DNA of 64,000 nt from Flavobacterium sp. KACC 22763 (GCF_028736155.1 NZ_CP117879.1:5270001-5334000); one strand, 5' to 3'. Counted from the stretch's first letter, positions 34,451 through 43,418 are shown. Program-made: numbers and translations. The notes: generated from the sequence alone by a model not told the origin.

Positions 34451-35263
34451 ATGAAATCAAAAAAAGATCAAATTCTTTCAGAGCCAAAGCTCATACAAAA
34501 TTTCTATTCGGGAGAGAATGTTGAAAACGAAGCTTTTGTGTCCGATCACATCTTTAGTTATATCATAAGTGGCAGACACGATGTCTGGATAGGACATAAG
34601 AAATATACTTTTACTGCTGGTGATTATCGTTTCTTTAGAAGAAATCAATTAACAAAATCAATTAAACACACAGAATCTGGCGGATTTAAATCTATAGCGG
34701 TTCATTTTGACCAAAGTACTCTTAAAGAAATTTCAAAAGAATTTGGATTCAAATCAGAAAGGTTTCATGGTGAAGGGGTGAAGATTATAAAGGCAAATAA
34801 CATCTTGAAAAAATCTGTCGCTCTATTACATGAATATGGACAAAGAAAAGATATTGATAATGAAGTTTTACAGATTAAAATTAAGGAACTGGTTTTAATA
34901 CTTGCAGATATCGATCCTGAAATTAAGCAAATGCTGTTTGAATTTAAAGAGCCTGGAAAATTGGATTTGGAAGGGTTTATGAATGGTCATTATAGATACA
35001 ATGTTCCGTTAGAAAAATTTGCTTTCCTTACTGGACGCAGTTTGTCAGGTTTCAAAAGGGATTTTGCGAAATTGTTTAAGATTACTCCAAGCAGATGGCT
35101 GACTAAAAAACGGCTTTCTGAAGCAAAATATCTAATAGAAAACTGCAAGCAGCGTCCAAGCGACATCTACTTAGAAATCGGCTTTGCTAATATGTCTCAT
35201 TTCTCTTATGCCTATAAAAAAGAATTTGGAATGTCGCCTTTGCATAAGAATAACAACAACTAA
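34451..35263 (+). CDS. AraC family transcriptional regulator
   Basis: A 270-residue regulator with an N-terminal cupin-like sensor domain and a C-terminal AraC-type double helix-turn-helix (FAFLTGRSLSGFKRDFAKLF, then the second helix set up to the conserved FANMSHFSYAYKKEFGMSP). An earlier TTG at 34400 is in frame, but 34451 (MKSKKDQI) is the usual start. It is 12 bases before an SDR gene on the same strand, and probably controls that gene in response to a small molecule. Confidence 0.9.
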   Translation: MKSKKDQILSEPKLIQNFYSGENVENEAFVSDHIFSYIISGRHDVWIGHKKYTFTAGDYRFFRRNQLTKSIKHTESGGFKSIAVHFDQSTLKEISKEFGFKSERFHGEGVKIIKANNILKKSVALLHEYGQRKDIDNEVLQIKIKELVLILADIDPEIKQMLFEFKEPGKLDLEGFMNGHYRYNVPLEKFAFLTGRSLSGFKRDFAKLFKITPSRWLTKKRLSEAKYLIENCKQRPSDIYLEIGFANMSHFSYAYKKEFGMSPLHKNNNN

Positions 35264-35275
35264 TTTACACATAAA

Positions 35276-36073
35276 ATGGATTTAAAATTAAAAGGAAAAA
35301 GAGCGCTTGTAACGGGTTCGAGTTCGGGACTTGGAGAATCAATAGTTAAAATGCTGGCAAATGAAGGAGCGACCGTTATAGTTCATGGTAGGAATGAAGA
35401 TCGTGCCAATATTGTGTGTCAGGAAATTATCAGCAATGGCGGAAAGGCAGAAATAGCTTTAGGAGATCTTAGTACCGATAAAGGAGCTGATGAAGTTGCT
35501 TCTGCAGCGCTTAAAAATGGTCAAATTGATATTTTAATTAATAACGCCGGCGCAACATCGCATAAATCTTGGGGTGAGGCGACAACGGATGATTGGTCTG
35601 AAATTTATAACAACAATGTCGTTTCATATGTAAGAATGATTCAGCGTATAGTGCCACAAATGAAAACATTAGGTTGGGGACGAGTTATTCATATTGGTGG
35701 AGGGCTGGGCATACAGCCTATTAAAGAACAGCCACATTATAATGCGACCCTTGCAGCAAGGCATAATCTTTCAATCTCACTTGCGAGATCATTGAAAGAA
35801 ACCGGAATAACTTCAAATGTTGTATCTCCTGGAGCAATTATAAACCCGATGGTCGAAGATTGGCTTGTAAATGCTGCGCCTAAGTTTAACTGGGGAACAG
35901 ATTTAGAAGAAATAAAATCTAAGGCTGTTCAGCAGCTAATTCCAAATGATACGGGACGTTTTGGAGAACCTGAGGAAATCGCTGGAACAGTCGCATATCT
36001 CTGCAGTGCTTATGCTAATTACATTAGTGGAGCTACTATTAGAGTAGACGGCGGTACGATTAAATGCATGTAG
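35276..36073 (+). CDS. SDR family oxidoreductase
   Basis: A 265-residue classical short-chain dehydrogenase with N-terminal TGSSSGLG and NNAGAT motifs. The region of the catalytic Ser reads IHIGGGLG and the region of Tyr-x-x-x-Lys reads HYNATLAARHN; here Tyr is present but the usual Lys at plus four is replaced by Leu, so a typical dehydrogenase mechanism is doubtful. The C-terminal ISGATIRVDGG is conserved. It is co-transcribed with the AraC gene. Confidence 0.85.
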   Translation: MDLKLKGKRALVTGSSSGLGESIVKMLANEGATVIVHGRNEDRANIVCQEIISNGGKAEIALGDLSTDKGADEVASAALKNGQIDILINNAGATSHKSWGEATTDDWSEIYNNNVVSYVRMIQRIVPQMKTLGWGRVIHIGGGLGIQPIKEQPHYNATLAARHNLSISLARSLKETGITSNVVSPGAIINPMVEDWLVNAAPKFNWGTDLEEIKSKAVQQLIPNDTGRFGEPEEIAGTVAYLCSAYANYISGATIRVDGGTIKCM

Positions 36074-36139
36074 AATAATATATTTCGGGAATTTTCTAGT
36101 AAAATCTATTCCATGTAGTACGATTGAATTTATTCAAGC

Positions 36140-36171
36140 AAAAAAGCTTCAGATTTCTCTGAAGCTTTTTT
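36140..36171 (-). terminator. Family-A terminator
   Basis: Stem AAAAAAGCTTCAGA/TCTGAAGCTTTTTT with a GAAA loop on the minus strand. It serves the minus-strand beta-barrel gene that ends at 36201 and can also stop the plus-strand SDR gene. Confidence 0.8.
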
Positions 36172-36200
36172 CACTAACTGGAAGTATTCAAACATTAATT

Positions 36201-36743
36201 CTAAAACCTATATCCAGCACTCAATCCAAATTTTGCTACAATATTATGATCTGTTTTATTCGCATTAAACAGTAAAAATCCGTAGCCAACATTTGCTTCA
36301 AAAATAAATCCGCTTTTACTGGCCCATTTCCATCCTCCACCTGCTCCAAGAGCAAAATCAATAACATCTGGATTTTTGGTGTAAGTTGAATGATCTTCAG
36401 ATGTATACACTTTTTTGCCATCAATAGAAGTGAGCATTCCAAATCCTTCAGCAAAAAAACCAGATGCATATTTTTTACCAAAATATCTTCTGTAATAGGG
36501 AGAGATAGAATAATTCATATCATTGCTTGTGTCATTTGCTAGTACATGAAAATAATAAACACCTAAAGAGGATTTATTGTTGAAATGTCTTTCATAGCTT
36601 ATGTTTAGAGTTTTGTTTAAAGCGGCAATTGCATTTATGGTAATGTCATTTTTTTTCTCAAAAGGATTTGATTCAATTTCGTTTTGAGCATTAGCAGAGA
36701 AAAAGACAAAAAGAAGGATAAGTACTAAATAGTTTTTTTTCAT
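36201..36743 (-). CDS. Outer-membrane beta-barrel protein
   Basis: A 180-residue exported protein: signal peptide about 1-19 (ending FSANAQ), then eight or so amphipathic beta strands ending in aromatic GLSAGYRF. It resembles small eight-stranded barrels of the DUF3575 kind. The function is unknown. It shares a 52-base upstream block with the neighbouring barrel gene (36915-37469), suggesting joint control. Confidence 0.78.
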   Translation of the reverse strand: MKKNYLVLILLFVFFSANAQNEIESNPFEKKNDITINAIAALNKTLNISYERHFNNKSSLGVYYFHVLANDTSNDMNYSISPYYRRYFGKKYASGFFAEGFGMLTSIDGKKVYTSEDHSTYTKNPDVIDFALGAGGGWKWASKSGFIFEANVGYGFLLFNANKTDHNIVAKFGLSAGYRF

Positions 36744-36785
36744 AAAAATTGATTTGAATTATTTCAATCCAAAAATCATATAAGA

Positions 36786-36837
36786 AAAATTAGAAAAGGT
36801 TTCAAAAGCTTAAAACTGCATAAATCGGTACTTATTT
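36786..36837 (-). promoter_or_regulatory. Shared 52-base upstream block, copy 1
   Basis: Begins 43 bases before the barrel start codon at 36743. It aligns without gaps to 37513-37564 with about 5 mismatches in 52; the common core is GGTTTCAAAAGCTTAAAA. The position corresponds to the promoter region; the edge reads TAATTTTT on the minus strand. Confidence 0.7.
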
Positions 36838-36863
36838 GCGTAGCTCTTTTGGATATAAGAAAC

Positions 36864-36900
36864 AAAAAAACACCACTTATTTTAGAGTGGTGTTTTTTTT
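36864..36900 (-). terminator. Terminator, family B
   Basis: Stem AACACCACT/AGTGGTGTT with A- and T-runs. The same hairpin recurs at 42562-42592 and 43266-43297. It closes the barrel gene ending at 36915. Confidence 0.8.
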
Positions 36901-36914
36901 AAATTATTATTGGT

Positions 36915-37469
36915 TTAGAAAAAGAAGTAACCAACAGATACCTGAAATACTCCGTTTTTATTTTTAATTGAAGAATTATCTACATTATTAATGTCAGTTA
37001 ATCCCAGATTATATCTTACCCCAAAATTAAGCCCGTTTTCAAGTTTGTATCCTAAGCCAAAATTAACACCAAAATCAAAAGTATTAAACGAATCTTTTAC
37101 ATCTGTTTTTTCATTTTTAGCAGAAAGTAAAAAACCTATCTGCGGTCCGGCTTCAAGACTCAATCCTTTTGTTACATAGTATTTTCCCATTAAGGGAATG
37201 TTCAAATAATTCATAGCAATTACATCATTATTGAAACTATATCCCTGACGAGAATACATTATTTCGGGTTGAAAAGAGAACTTTTCAGACAATGGAATTT
37301 CTGACATAACACCAATGTTATACGATGTTACAAAATCAGCATTTTCGGTATTATCTTCACTGATAGTTGCAAAGTTTAAACCCGCTTTAGCTCCAAATTT
37401 AATTTCTTGGGCATTTACATTCACAAATCCTAAAACTGTAAAAACAGCTAACAATAAAATTTTTCTCAT
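36915..37469 (-). CDS. PorT-family outer-membrane beta-barrel protein
   Basis: A 184-residue outer-membrane protein. ATG at 37469 opens a signal peptide (MRKILLLAVFTVLGFVNVNA, then Q); the frame above adds ten residues only. The mature start EIKFGAKAGLNFATIS is typical of the porin-family/PorT-like barrel domain, and the last residues end in aromatic FQVSVGYFFF. Probably an eight-stranded barrel. Role unknown. It is divergent from a membrane-bound AraC regulator and shares an upstream block with the 36201-36743 gene. Confidence 0.85.
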   Translation of the reverse strand: MRKILLLAVFTVLGFVNVNAQEIKFGAKAGLNFATISEDNTENADFVTSYNIGVMSEIPLSEKFSFQPEIMYSRQGYSFNNDVIAMNYLNIPLMGKYYVTKGLSLEAGPQIGFLLSAKNEKTDVKDSFNTFDFGVNFGLGYKLENGLNFGVRYNLGLTDINNVDNSSIKNKNGVFQVSVGYFFF

Positions 37470-37512
37470 AAAATAGTGTTTTGAATTATTTGATGCCAAA
37501 ATTCAAAAAAGC

Positions 37513-37564
37513 AAAATTAGCAGAGGTTTCAAAAGCTTAAAAGTGGATAAATTGGTACTTATTT
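37513..37564 (-). promoter_or_regulatory. Shared 52-base upstream block, copy 2
   Basis: Begins 44 bases before the barrel start codon at 37469, the same spacing as copy 1. At its edge the minus strand reads TAATTTTG, a full -7 match. Remaining bases to 37814 are AT-rich without further features. Confidence 0.7.
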
Positions 37565-37814
37565 CCAGCTGTTTCTTAACTTTTTCTTAGGAACATGAAA
37601 CGTTGAAATAAGCCAATTCTATTAAAGATTTTACAGAATAATCGAATGATAATTTGTAATTCAGATCTTATTAATTGTCATTTTGTTTAGTTTTAATTGT
37701 AATTCCTTTAACAGTAAATAAAATCAATTAAGTATAGTTTCGTGATGGAAAATTATAGGTAATTACCTAAAAAAAAACAGAAACAGCATCCTAACTAAAT
37801 AACCACTATATAGA

Positions 37815-38960
37815 TTGATCTTTACTATTTTTTTTAACACGGCAATTTTTCAAGGAATAGTTCTTGGAGCAATTATTCTAAAATCACCACTATTTAAGAG
37901 TAATGCCAATAGATATCTGGCTTATGCAATATTTGCGCTTTCGGTGCTTATTGCCAATCTCGTTTTCGAAATAATTGATCTTTACAGCAGTATGCCTTTC
38001 CTGCGTTTTCTGGATAATGTAGAATGGGCATTTCTTTTTCCGGTTCTCATTTTTATGTTTGTTATACATCAGGTAAACCATCCAATTAGAAATTCGAAAA
38101 AGATTCGATGGCTGTATGCTCCGTTTGTATATTCAGCCATTACAAATGTTTTTTATGACTGTGATGCTGTCGCACATATTTTTACAATCCCGCACTTTCT
38201 TAAAAGTATTCTAGAAACTTTAGGAAGTTTTGATTTTTATCTTGTTCTGTTATTTATGCCTTTTATGGCTGTTTATACTTTCGGTTTTATTAAATATTCA
38301 AAAGATAAGCAGGAAAAGAAATGGATCACTTTTTTATGGTTTTTGGTTTATGCATTAATGCTTTCCTGGATGGTGGCTATTTTGACAGGGCTGCTTTTTG
38401 AATATGATCTCTCATATGTTATGCAGATTTTGGCGTTGTTTGCTACATTTTTAATTCATTGCACGGCATATTATGGTGTGTTCAGATACAGGTTGGCTGA
38501 CAATAAAACTGAAACCGAAGAATTGCTAAATAATAAGACTTTGTTAAACGATGAAATATTTGTTGAAGAAGTACCTATTAAAAGAGGAAATGACGCAAAT
38601 GGCTTAGAAATCTTTACAAAAGAAAACCCTTATTTTAAGAGATTGGAAATACTTTGCGAAGAGCATCAAATTTATAAAGACAGCAATTTAAACCGAGAAA
38701 AAGTAGCAGAAGAGCTGGGAATAAGTGCGGGATATGTTTCACAACTTGTCAATGTGATTACGGGAGATAATTTTGCCAATTACATAAATAACTATCGGGT
38801 CGAAGCTGTGAAAGAAATGATTCTCGATTCAGACTACGAAAACTATAGTTTGCTGGCAATAGGATTAGAATCTGGATTCACTTCGAAGACAACATTTCAC
38901 AACGCCTTCAAAAAATCGACAGGTATGACACCAAACAGTTTTCGGAATACCAATAAATAA
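37815..38960 (+). CDS. Membrane-bound AraC family regulator
   Basis: A 381-residue regulator with a TTG start. Residues 1-215 hold about seven membrane segments, resembling sensor modules of the 7TM kind. A linker follows, then the AraC helix-turn-helix (VAEELGISAGYVSQLVN and SLLAIGLESGFTSKTTFHNAFKKSTGMTP split across two helices). Such proteins sense something in the membrane and act on nearby promoters. It is divergent from the barrel gene at 36915-37469, so the 52-base block there is a candidate target. Confidence 0.85.
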   Translation: MIFTIFFNTAIFQGIVLGAIILKSPLFKSNANRYLAYAIFALSVLIANLVFEIIDLYSSMPFLRFLDNVEWAFLFPVLIFMFVIHQVNHPIRNSKKIRWLYAPFVYSAITNVFYDCDAVAHIFTIPHFLKSILETLGSFDFYLVLLFMPFMAVYTFGFIKYSKDKQEKKWITFLWFLVYALMLSWMVAILTGLLFEYDLSYVMQILALFATFLIHCTAYYGVFRYRLADNKTETEELLNNKTLLNDEIFVEEVPIKRGNDANGLEIFTKENPYFKRLEILCEEHQIYKDSNLNREKVAEELGISAGYVSQLVNVITGDNFANYINNYRVEAVKEMILDSDYENYSLLAIGLESGFTSKTTFHNAFKKSTGMTPNSFRNTNK

Positions 38961-39048
38961 GTTCGGATTTAGTTATGTGTTTGAAAATAAATGAGTTATT
39001 TTTAATCTTGACCACGAAAACTGATAATGAGAAACAGATAAAAAAATC

Positions 39049-39609
39049 ATGAAAAAAGAATTTCCAACCATAAAAACCGAAAGGCTTTTGCTGCGACAAT
39101 TTGCGGATAATGATCTTGAAAATGTTTTCAAAGGGCTTTCGCATCCAGAAGTTATTAAATATTATGGAGTGAGTTTTCAAACATTGGAAGCAACAAAAGA
39201 ACAAATGGTTTTCTTTGCTGACCTTGAAAAAAACGATACAGGAATTTGGTTTGCTATTTGCTCTGCTGACAATAAAACATTCTATGGAGCGGCGGGATTA
39301 AATAATTTAAGTAAAGAACATAAAAAAGCAGAAATTGGTTTTTGGTTAATTCCAGATTTTTGGGGACAAGGGATTATCAAAGAAGCAATACCATTAATTT
39401 GTAATTATGGATTTGATAATTTAGAACTTAACAGAATTGAAGCATTTGTGGAGTCGGAAAATAAGAATTGTAAAAGCGTAATGGCTAAACTTGACTTTCA
39501 GTACGAAGGAACTATGAAAGACTATGAAATTAAAAATGGCAAGTTTATAAGTCTTGATATTTATGCTATCTTTTTATCTGCCAATAGCATAAGTGATTCC
39601 TCCAAGTAA
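39049..39609 (+). CDS. RimJ/RimL-type GNAT acetyltransferase
   Basis: A 186-residue acetyltransferase. The start IKTERLLLRQFADNDLENVF, the core EIGFWLIPDFWGQGIIKEAI and the end NRIEAFVESENKNCKSVMAK are the usual GNAT elements of the Acetyltransf_3 group. Target unknown. Its last 36 bases overlap the end of the convergent ThuA gene on the other strand, with both reading frames intact in the overlap. Confidence 0.9.
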   Translation: MKKEFPTIKTERLLLRQFADNDLENVFKGLSHPEVIKYYGVSFQTLEATKEQMVFFADLEKNDTGIWFAICSADNKTFYGAAGLNNLSKEHKKAEIGFWLIPDFWGQGIIKEAIPLICNYGFDNLELNRIEAFVESENKNCKSVMAKLDFQYEGTMKDYEIKNGKFISLDIYAIFLSANSISDSSK

Positions 39610-40338
39610 ATGCTGTACAAAAAGAGGATCATTGTAACTTTCAGGGCTATGTCCTAAAGCAGTGTAAAATGCTCTGCCGCCATCATACTCGTGATACCAT
39701 GCCAGAGGATGATTATCGCCATGTTTACCTCCTTTATACGAAGATTCGTCAATCTTTATAAGCACATTTACGTTTGGGTTTAAATATTTAAAATTGTACC
39801 ATTCGTCTTTTCGTTCCCAGATTGCAGGAAGATGTTTTGTAGATGGATGTTCATGATTTACAATTATAAGTTTAGCATTCTGCGGTTCAGGATGTCCTTC
39901 AAAAATTCCGCCGATCATTTGGGTGTACCAAGACCAATCTGGTTCGCAGTTTGTGGCCGAATGAATGCCGACAAAACCATTTCCGTTTTGTATAAATTTT
40001 TGTAAAGCCAATTTTTGATTTTCGCCTAAAACATGGCCAGAGGCGCTTAAAAATATAACAGCTCGATATTGCTTTAAGTTTTTTGAATTAATTGCCAGAG
40101 AATCTTCAGTAGTATCTACAATAAAATGATTTTCCTGTCCCAGTTTTTTTATTGCTGCAATTCCGGCAGGAATACTTTCGTGTCTGAAGCCATTAGTTTT
40201 AGAGAAAATCAGTACTTTTTTAGTTTTATAAGAAGCGGCCTGTTCTGTATTTTTTATATGGAAAGAAACCAAGAAATAGCTGGTTAGTACAATGAAGCTG
40301 AATAAAAATGATTTTTTTATCGAAAACAAGTGGCTCAT
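39574..40338 (-). CDS. ThuA domain protein
   Basis: A 254-residue exported protein with an N-terminal signal or anchor segment near 9-26 and a ThuA domain (trehalose-utilisation-like, glutamine-amidotransferase fold). Motifs VLIFSKTNGFRHESIPAG, FLSASGHVLG and GFVGIHSATNCEPDW are typical. In this phylum ThuA proteins are probably extracytoplasmic and of unknown activity; the class-I amidotransferase Cys is absent at its site. It converges with overlap on the GNAT gene. Confidence 0.88.
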   Translation of the reverse strand: MSHLFSIKKSFLFSFIVLTSYFLVSFHIKNTEQAASYKTKKVLIFSKTNGFRHESIPAGIAAIKKLGQENHFIVDTTEDSLAINSKNLKQYRAVIFLSASGHVLGENQKLALQKFIQNGNGFVGIHSATNCEPDWSWYTQMIGGIFEGHPEPQNAKLIIVNHEHPSTKHLPAIWERKDEWYNFKYLNPNVNVLIKIDESSYKGGKHGDNHPLAWYHEYDGGRAFYTALGHSPESYNDPLFVQHLLGGITYAIGR

Positions 40339-40550
40339 TTTGGGGAATTTTATTTTGGGAAGATAGAAAAAAAATAATTCTGTCGAGTGTGTTTTTTAGG
40401 CTATTGCAAAATAGCTAGTTCTGAATAATAGATACAGTTTGCTATTGGTGTTACTTCTGTTTACAATTGAAAAGTTTCGTAAATGTCTCGAAATTTGCTT
40501 TTTGAAAAATTTTCAGATATTTGATATATAAAATCGGTAATCACAATAAT

Positions 40551-41321
40551 ATGAACTATGAAAATATTGTTCCCGAAGACTCGATTTCGCTTTTTGTGAA
40601 AAACATATGGGTGTTTGAAAATGAAGATAAAAATACAGATACAACATTGCCTTTTTTTGCAGACGGCTGTCCAGGTTTGATGTTTCAGCAAACCGATCAC
40701 GGATTGATTGTAAAGCCTCACGATAAAAAGATGCCAGAAGTTTTTCTCTACGGACAAACAATTCTGCCAATTGAACTTGAGATTTCGGGTGCATTTCTTA
40801 TTATCGTTTTTCAGTTGTATCCCTTTGTCTTGAAGACATTTTTCGATATACAACCCCAGAGCATAAATGATAATTGTTATTACTTTGATGATACTGAAGA
40901 AGATATAAGATGGCTCAAAAAACAATTGGAATTGAGTGAAAGCGTAAAAGATAAAATTGACATTATATCAAAATTGCTTTTACGGTATTTTGAAAAGAAA
41001 AAGGAAAACCTTGATTTTGAAATACGACAAGGCATAGAATATATCTTTCAAACAAAAGGTCAGGAAAGTATACGTTCGATTGCCAGTAAGCTAAAGTTCA
41101 ATATTCGCACTTTTGAGCGAAGATTTCTAGCTGAAACAGGTCTTACTCCTAAGCAATTTGCTAAGATTATCCAATTTCAAGCTTCATTAGATCAATTGAC
41201 CGTTAAAGATTATGAAAAACATACCGACATTGTATATGAAAATGGGTTTTCAGATCAATCTCATTTTATAAAAGTTTTTAAGGCTTTTACCGGCAAAACT
41301 CCAAAATCATTTGAGAAATAA
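40551..41321 (+). CDS. AraC family transcriptional regulator
   Basis: A 256-residue regulator with an N-terminal DUF6597-like sensor region (VKNIWVFENED) and C-terminal AraC helix-turn-helix (IASKLKFNIRTFERRFLAET, then FSDQSHFIKVFKAFTGKTP). ATG at 40551 (MNYENIVPED) is preferred over 40521. It is 80 bases before an NAD(P)-binding protein gene and DUF1772 gene in the same direction, and probably regulates them. Confidence 0.88.
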   Translation: MNYENIVPEDSISLFVKNIWVFENEDKNTDTTLPFFADGCPGLMFQQTDHGLIVKPHDKKMPEVFLYGQTILPIELEISGAFLIIVFQLYPFVLKTFFDIQPQSINDNCYYFDDTEEDIRWLKKQLELSESVKDKIDIISKLLLRYFEKKKENLDFEIRQGIEYIFQTKGQESIRSIASKLKFNIRTFERRFLAETGLTPKQFAKIIQFQASLDQLTVKDYEKHTDIVYENGFSDQSHFIKVFKAFTGKTPKSFEK

Positions 41322-41401
41322 TTACCACTGTCGCTTTTATTCTATTTTAGAACATTTATCTATTGCAATTTTGTATCACTAATCTTAAAAATTGATACAA
41401 A

Positions 41402-42028
41402 ATGAAAGTAATAATCTTTGGAGCCACAGGTACAGTTGGCATTGAAATCGTAAAACAAGCATTAAAAAATGGTGATGACGTAACAGCTTTTGTTCGTGAT
41501 CCCCAAAAACTGCAAAACATTTCTCATCCTAACCTTCATATTCATGTAGGCGATGTTTTGAGTTTGAATGATGTTGAAAACGCGTTGCATGGTCAAGAAG
41601 CAGTTTTTTGTGCTTTAGGTGATGGTAGAAAAGGCAAAATACGTGCAGAAGGAACGAAAAAAATTATTGAGGCGATGAGAAAAAAAGGATTAAATAGGCT
41701 GATTTGCCAAACGACGCTTGGCTTGGGCGAAAGCTATGGTAATCTTAATTTTATTTGGAAACATGTTATGTTTGGAATGTTGCTAAAAAAAGCATTTCAA
41801 GACCATAAATTGCAAGAAAAATATATTTTGGACAGTAATTTGGATTATACAATTGTTAGGCCTAGTGCTTTTACAGATGACCAAATTACCAATACGTATC
41901 GCATTGGTTTTGATGGAAGTTATAAAAAACTCAATCTAAAAATTGCTCGTAAGGAAGTTGCAGATTTTATGATTCGTCAGCTGGATACCAATGAATATTT
42001 AAAAAGAACAGTTAGTATTTCCAATTAA
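41402..42028 (+). CDS. NAD(P)-binding oxidoreductase-like protein
   Basis: A 208-residue NmrA-type protein. The Rossmann motif GATGTVG at the N-terminus is intact; YTIVRPSAFTD fits the later conserved region. Such proteins are atypical SDRs that often sense NADP(H) or reduce quinones. It is separated by only one base from the DUF1772 gene, so the two are translationally coupled, and both follow the AraC regulator. Confidence 0.88.
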   Translation: MKVIIFGATGTVGIEIVKQALKNGDDVTAFVRDPQKLQNISHPNLHIHVGDVLSLNDVENALHGQEAVFCALGDGRKGKIRAEGTKKIIEAMRKKGLNRLICQTTLGLGESYGNLNFIWKHVMFGMLLKKAFQDHKLQEKYILDSNLDYTIVRPSAFTDDQITNTYRIGFDGSYKKLNLKIARKEVADFMIRQLDTNEYLKRTVSISN

Positions 42029-42029
42029 T

Positions 42030-42548
42030 ATGAAAGCATCAAACATTTTACTAATTATTACGGCAACGACAACAGCATTAATGGCTGGGCTTTTCTTTTC
42101 ATACTCGATTTCTGTAAGTTTGGGATTGGGAAAACTAAACGATAAGGAATTTCTAAATGCCATGCAGAACATCAATCGAGAGATTCAGAATATACCATTT
42201 TTCATTTGTTTTTTCGGAACGTTGATTATGATCCCAATTACCAGTTTTCTGCACTATAAAAAGCAATCGTTTCTGTTGCTCATTATAGCTACTGTATTTT
42301 ATTCACTTGGTGTATTTGCTGTAACCGTATTTGTAAACGTTCCTCTGAATAATAAGCTGGATTTGTTAGATCTTGCAAGTTCCTCAAACGCAAGTGCAAG
42401 ACAAATGAGAAATATATTCGAAGACCGTTGGAACTTTTGGAATAACATAAGATCGCTATCTTCCTTATGCAGCGTGTTTTTCGTTATTTTAGCCTGTGTT
42501 TATGATGGACATAAACGAAAAAAGGAATTGATGCTAAATATAAAGTAA
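42030..42548 (+). CDS. DUF1772 membrane protein
   Basis: A 172-residue protein with four hydrophobic segments and the motif LFFSYSISVSLGLGKL, followed by AMQNINREIQN, typical of DUF1772 (anthrone-oxygenase-like). In other bacteria this domain often goes with NAD(P)-binding proteins, as here. Function unproven. Starts one base past the upstream stop (TAA-T-ATG). Confidence 0.85.
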   Translation: MKASNILLIITATTTALMAGLFFSYSISVSLGLGKLNDKEFLNAMQNINREIQNIPFFICFFGTLIMIPITSFLHYKKQSFLLLIIATVFYSLGVFAVTVFVNVPLNNKLDLLDLASSSNASARQMRNIFEDRWNFWNNIRSLSSLCSVFFVILACVYDGHKRKKELMLNIK

Positions 42549-42561
42549 ATTGATATAGACA

Positions 42562-42592
42562 AAAAACACCACTTGTAATGAGTGGTGTTTTT
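42562..42592 (+). terminator. Terminator, family B
   Basis: Stem AAAAACACCACT/AGTGGTGTTTTT with a 7-base loop. It closes the AraC, oxidoreductase and DUF1772 run. The next bases hold a decayed family-A hairpin near 42634-42656, past the end of the minus-strand gene at 42674. Confidence 0.85.
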
Positions 42593-42673
42593 CTTTAGTT
42601 GCTCGACGAACTGTAAATATTTAAAAATAACAAAAGCTCCAGATTTTTTTGAAACTTATAAAGTCTTAATGAT

Positions 42674-43213
42674 TTACCATTCATTTTCTTGCTCTAAAGG
42701 TGTATTAAGGATTTTCTCAATCATCAAAATCTTCTTTGGCATTTCAGAATGAATAAAGTCTTTAATTTCGATCCATTTTCTTTTCCGAAATTTTAAATAA
42801 TCTTTGTCAGTATGAGGATATTCTTTGTCTTCAGTAATAGCTCCCATAGATATACCCATACCAGTATGTGTAATATTATCGATTAATACCTTACATCGTC
42901 CTTTTTTAAAAAATACATTTATATTAAAATCAATCACACCGTTGGCGCTATTCATAAATTCATTTTTACTATAGCGTATCTCTTGCTTAATTTTAATAAT
43001 TCCATTTTCTTTATCAGATTGAATAATGTTTTTATTAAAATTATTTTGTCCTCCATAATATTCAATCAATTTACTATTAAGTCTCTCGAAAAGAATGTCT
43101 TTTGATTTCGTAGAGTCGACTTGAACAATTTTTTCAAAAACTAAAGATTGCGAAAAACAATTACATGAAATTGCTAAGACAAATAAGAGAATTATTAATG
43201 ATGTTTTTCTCAT
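42674..43213 (-). CDS. Exported DUF4468-like protein
   Basis: A 179-residue exported protein. ATG at 43213 (MRKTSLIILLFVLAISCNCF) opens the signal peptide, ending near a Cys that may be a lipobox. The mature protein has the DUF4468 layout, a domain with a TBP-like fold found in Bacteroidota, with FEKIVQVDSTKSKDILFERL and the stretch KGRCKVLIDNITHT. Function unknown. A decayed terminator follows. Confidence 0.75.
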   Translation of the reverse strand: MRKTSLIILLFVLAISCNCFSQSLVFEKIVQVDSTKSKDILFERLNSKLIEYYGGQNNFNKNIIQSDKENGIIKIKQEIRYSKNEFMNSANGVIDFNINVFFKKGRCKVLIDNITHTGMGISMGAITEDKEYPHTDKDYLKFRKRKWIEIKDFIHSEMPKKILMIEKILNTPLEQENEW

Positions 43214-43265
43214 TGCAGTAAAATTGATTTTTATCAAATATAAAAAGATAAATAATGCTATAAAC

Positions 43266-43297
43266 AAAAAACACCACTTGTAGTAAGTGGTGTTTTT
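43266..43297 (-). terminator. Terminator of initiator tRNA copy 2, family B
   Basis: Stem AAAAAACACCACTT/AAGTGGTGTTTTT just past the tRNA 3' end on the minus strand. Copy 1 of the tRNA uses a family-A terminator, so the terminators differ though the tRNAs are identical. Confidence 0.85.
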
Positions 43298-43303
43298 CTC
43301 TAG

Positions 43304-43376
43304 TAGCGGGAACAGGACTCGAACCTGTGACCTTCGGGTTATGAGCCCGACGAGCTGCCTACTGCTCTATCCCGCG
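43304..43376 (-). tRNA. Initiator tRNA-Met (CAT), copy 2
   Basis: Identical over 73 bases to the tRNA at 13723-13795, with the same unpaired first acceptor base, GGG/CCC anticodon stem and CAT anticodon. The identity extends into the upstream leader through TATCTTTG. Confidence 0.93.
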
Positions 43377-43388
43377 ATGTTTCGGGTG

Positions 43389-43418
43389 CAAAGATACGCC
43401 GATTTTTTAGAAATCCAA
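43389..43418 (-). promoter_or_regulatory. Promoter of initiator tRNA copy 2
   Basis: Read on the minus strand, TTG (43416-43418), exactly 19 bases, then TATCTTTG (43389-43396). It matches copy 1 in geometry although the 19-base spacers differ in sequence. Confidence 0.85.
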
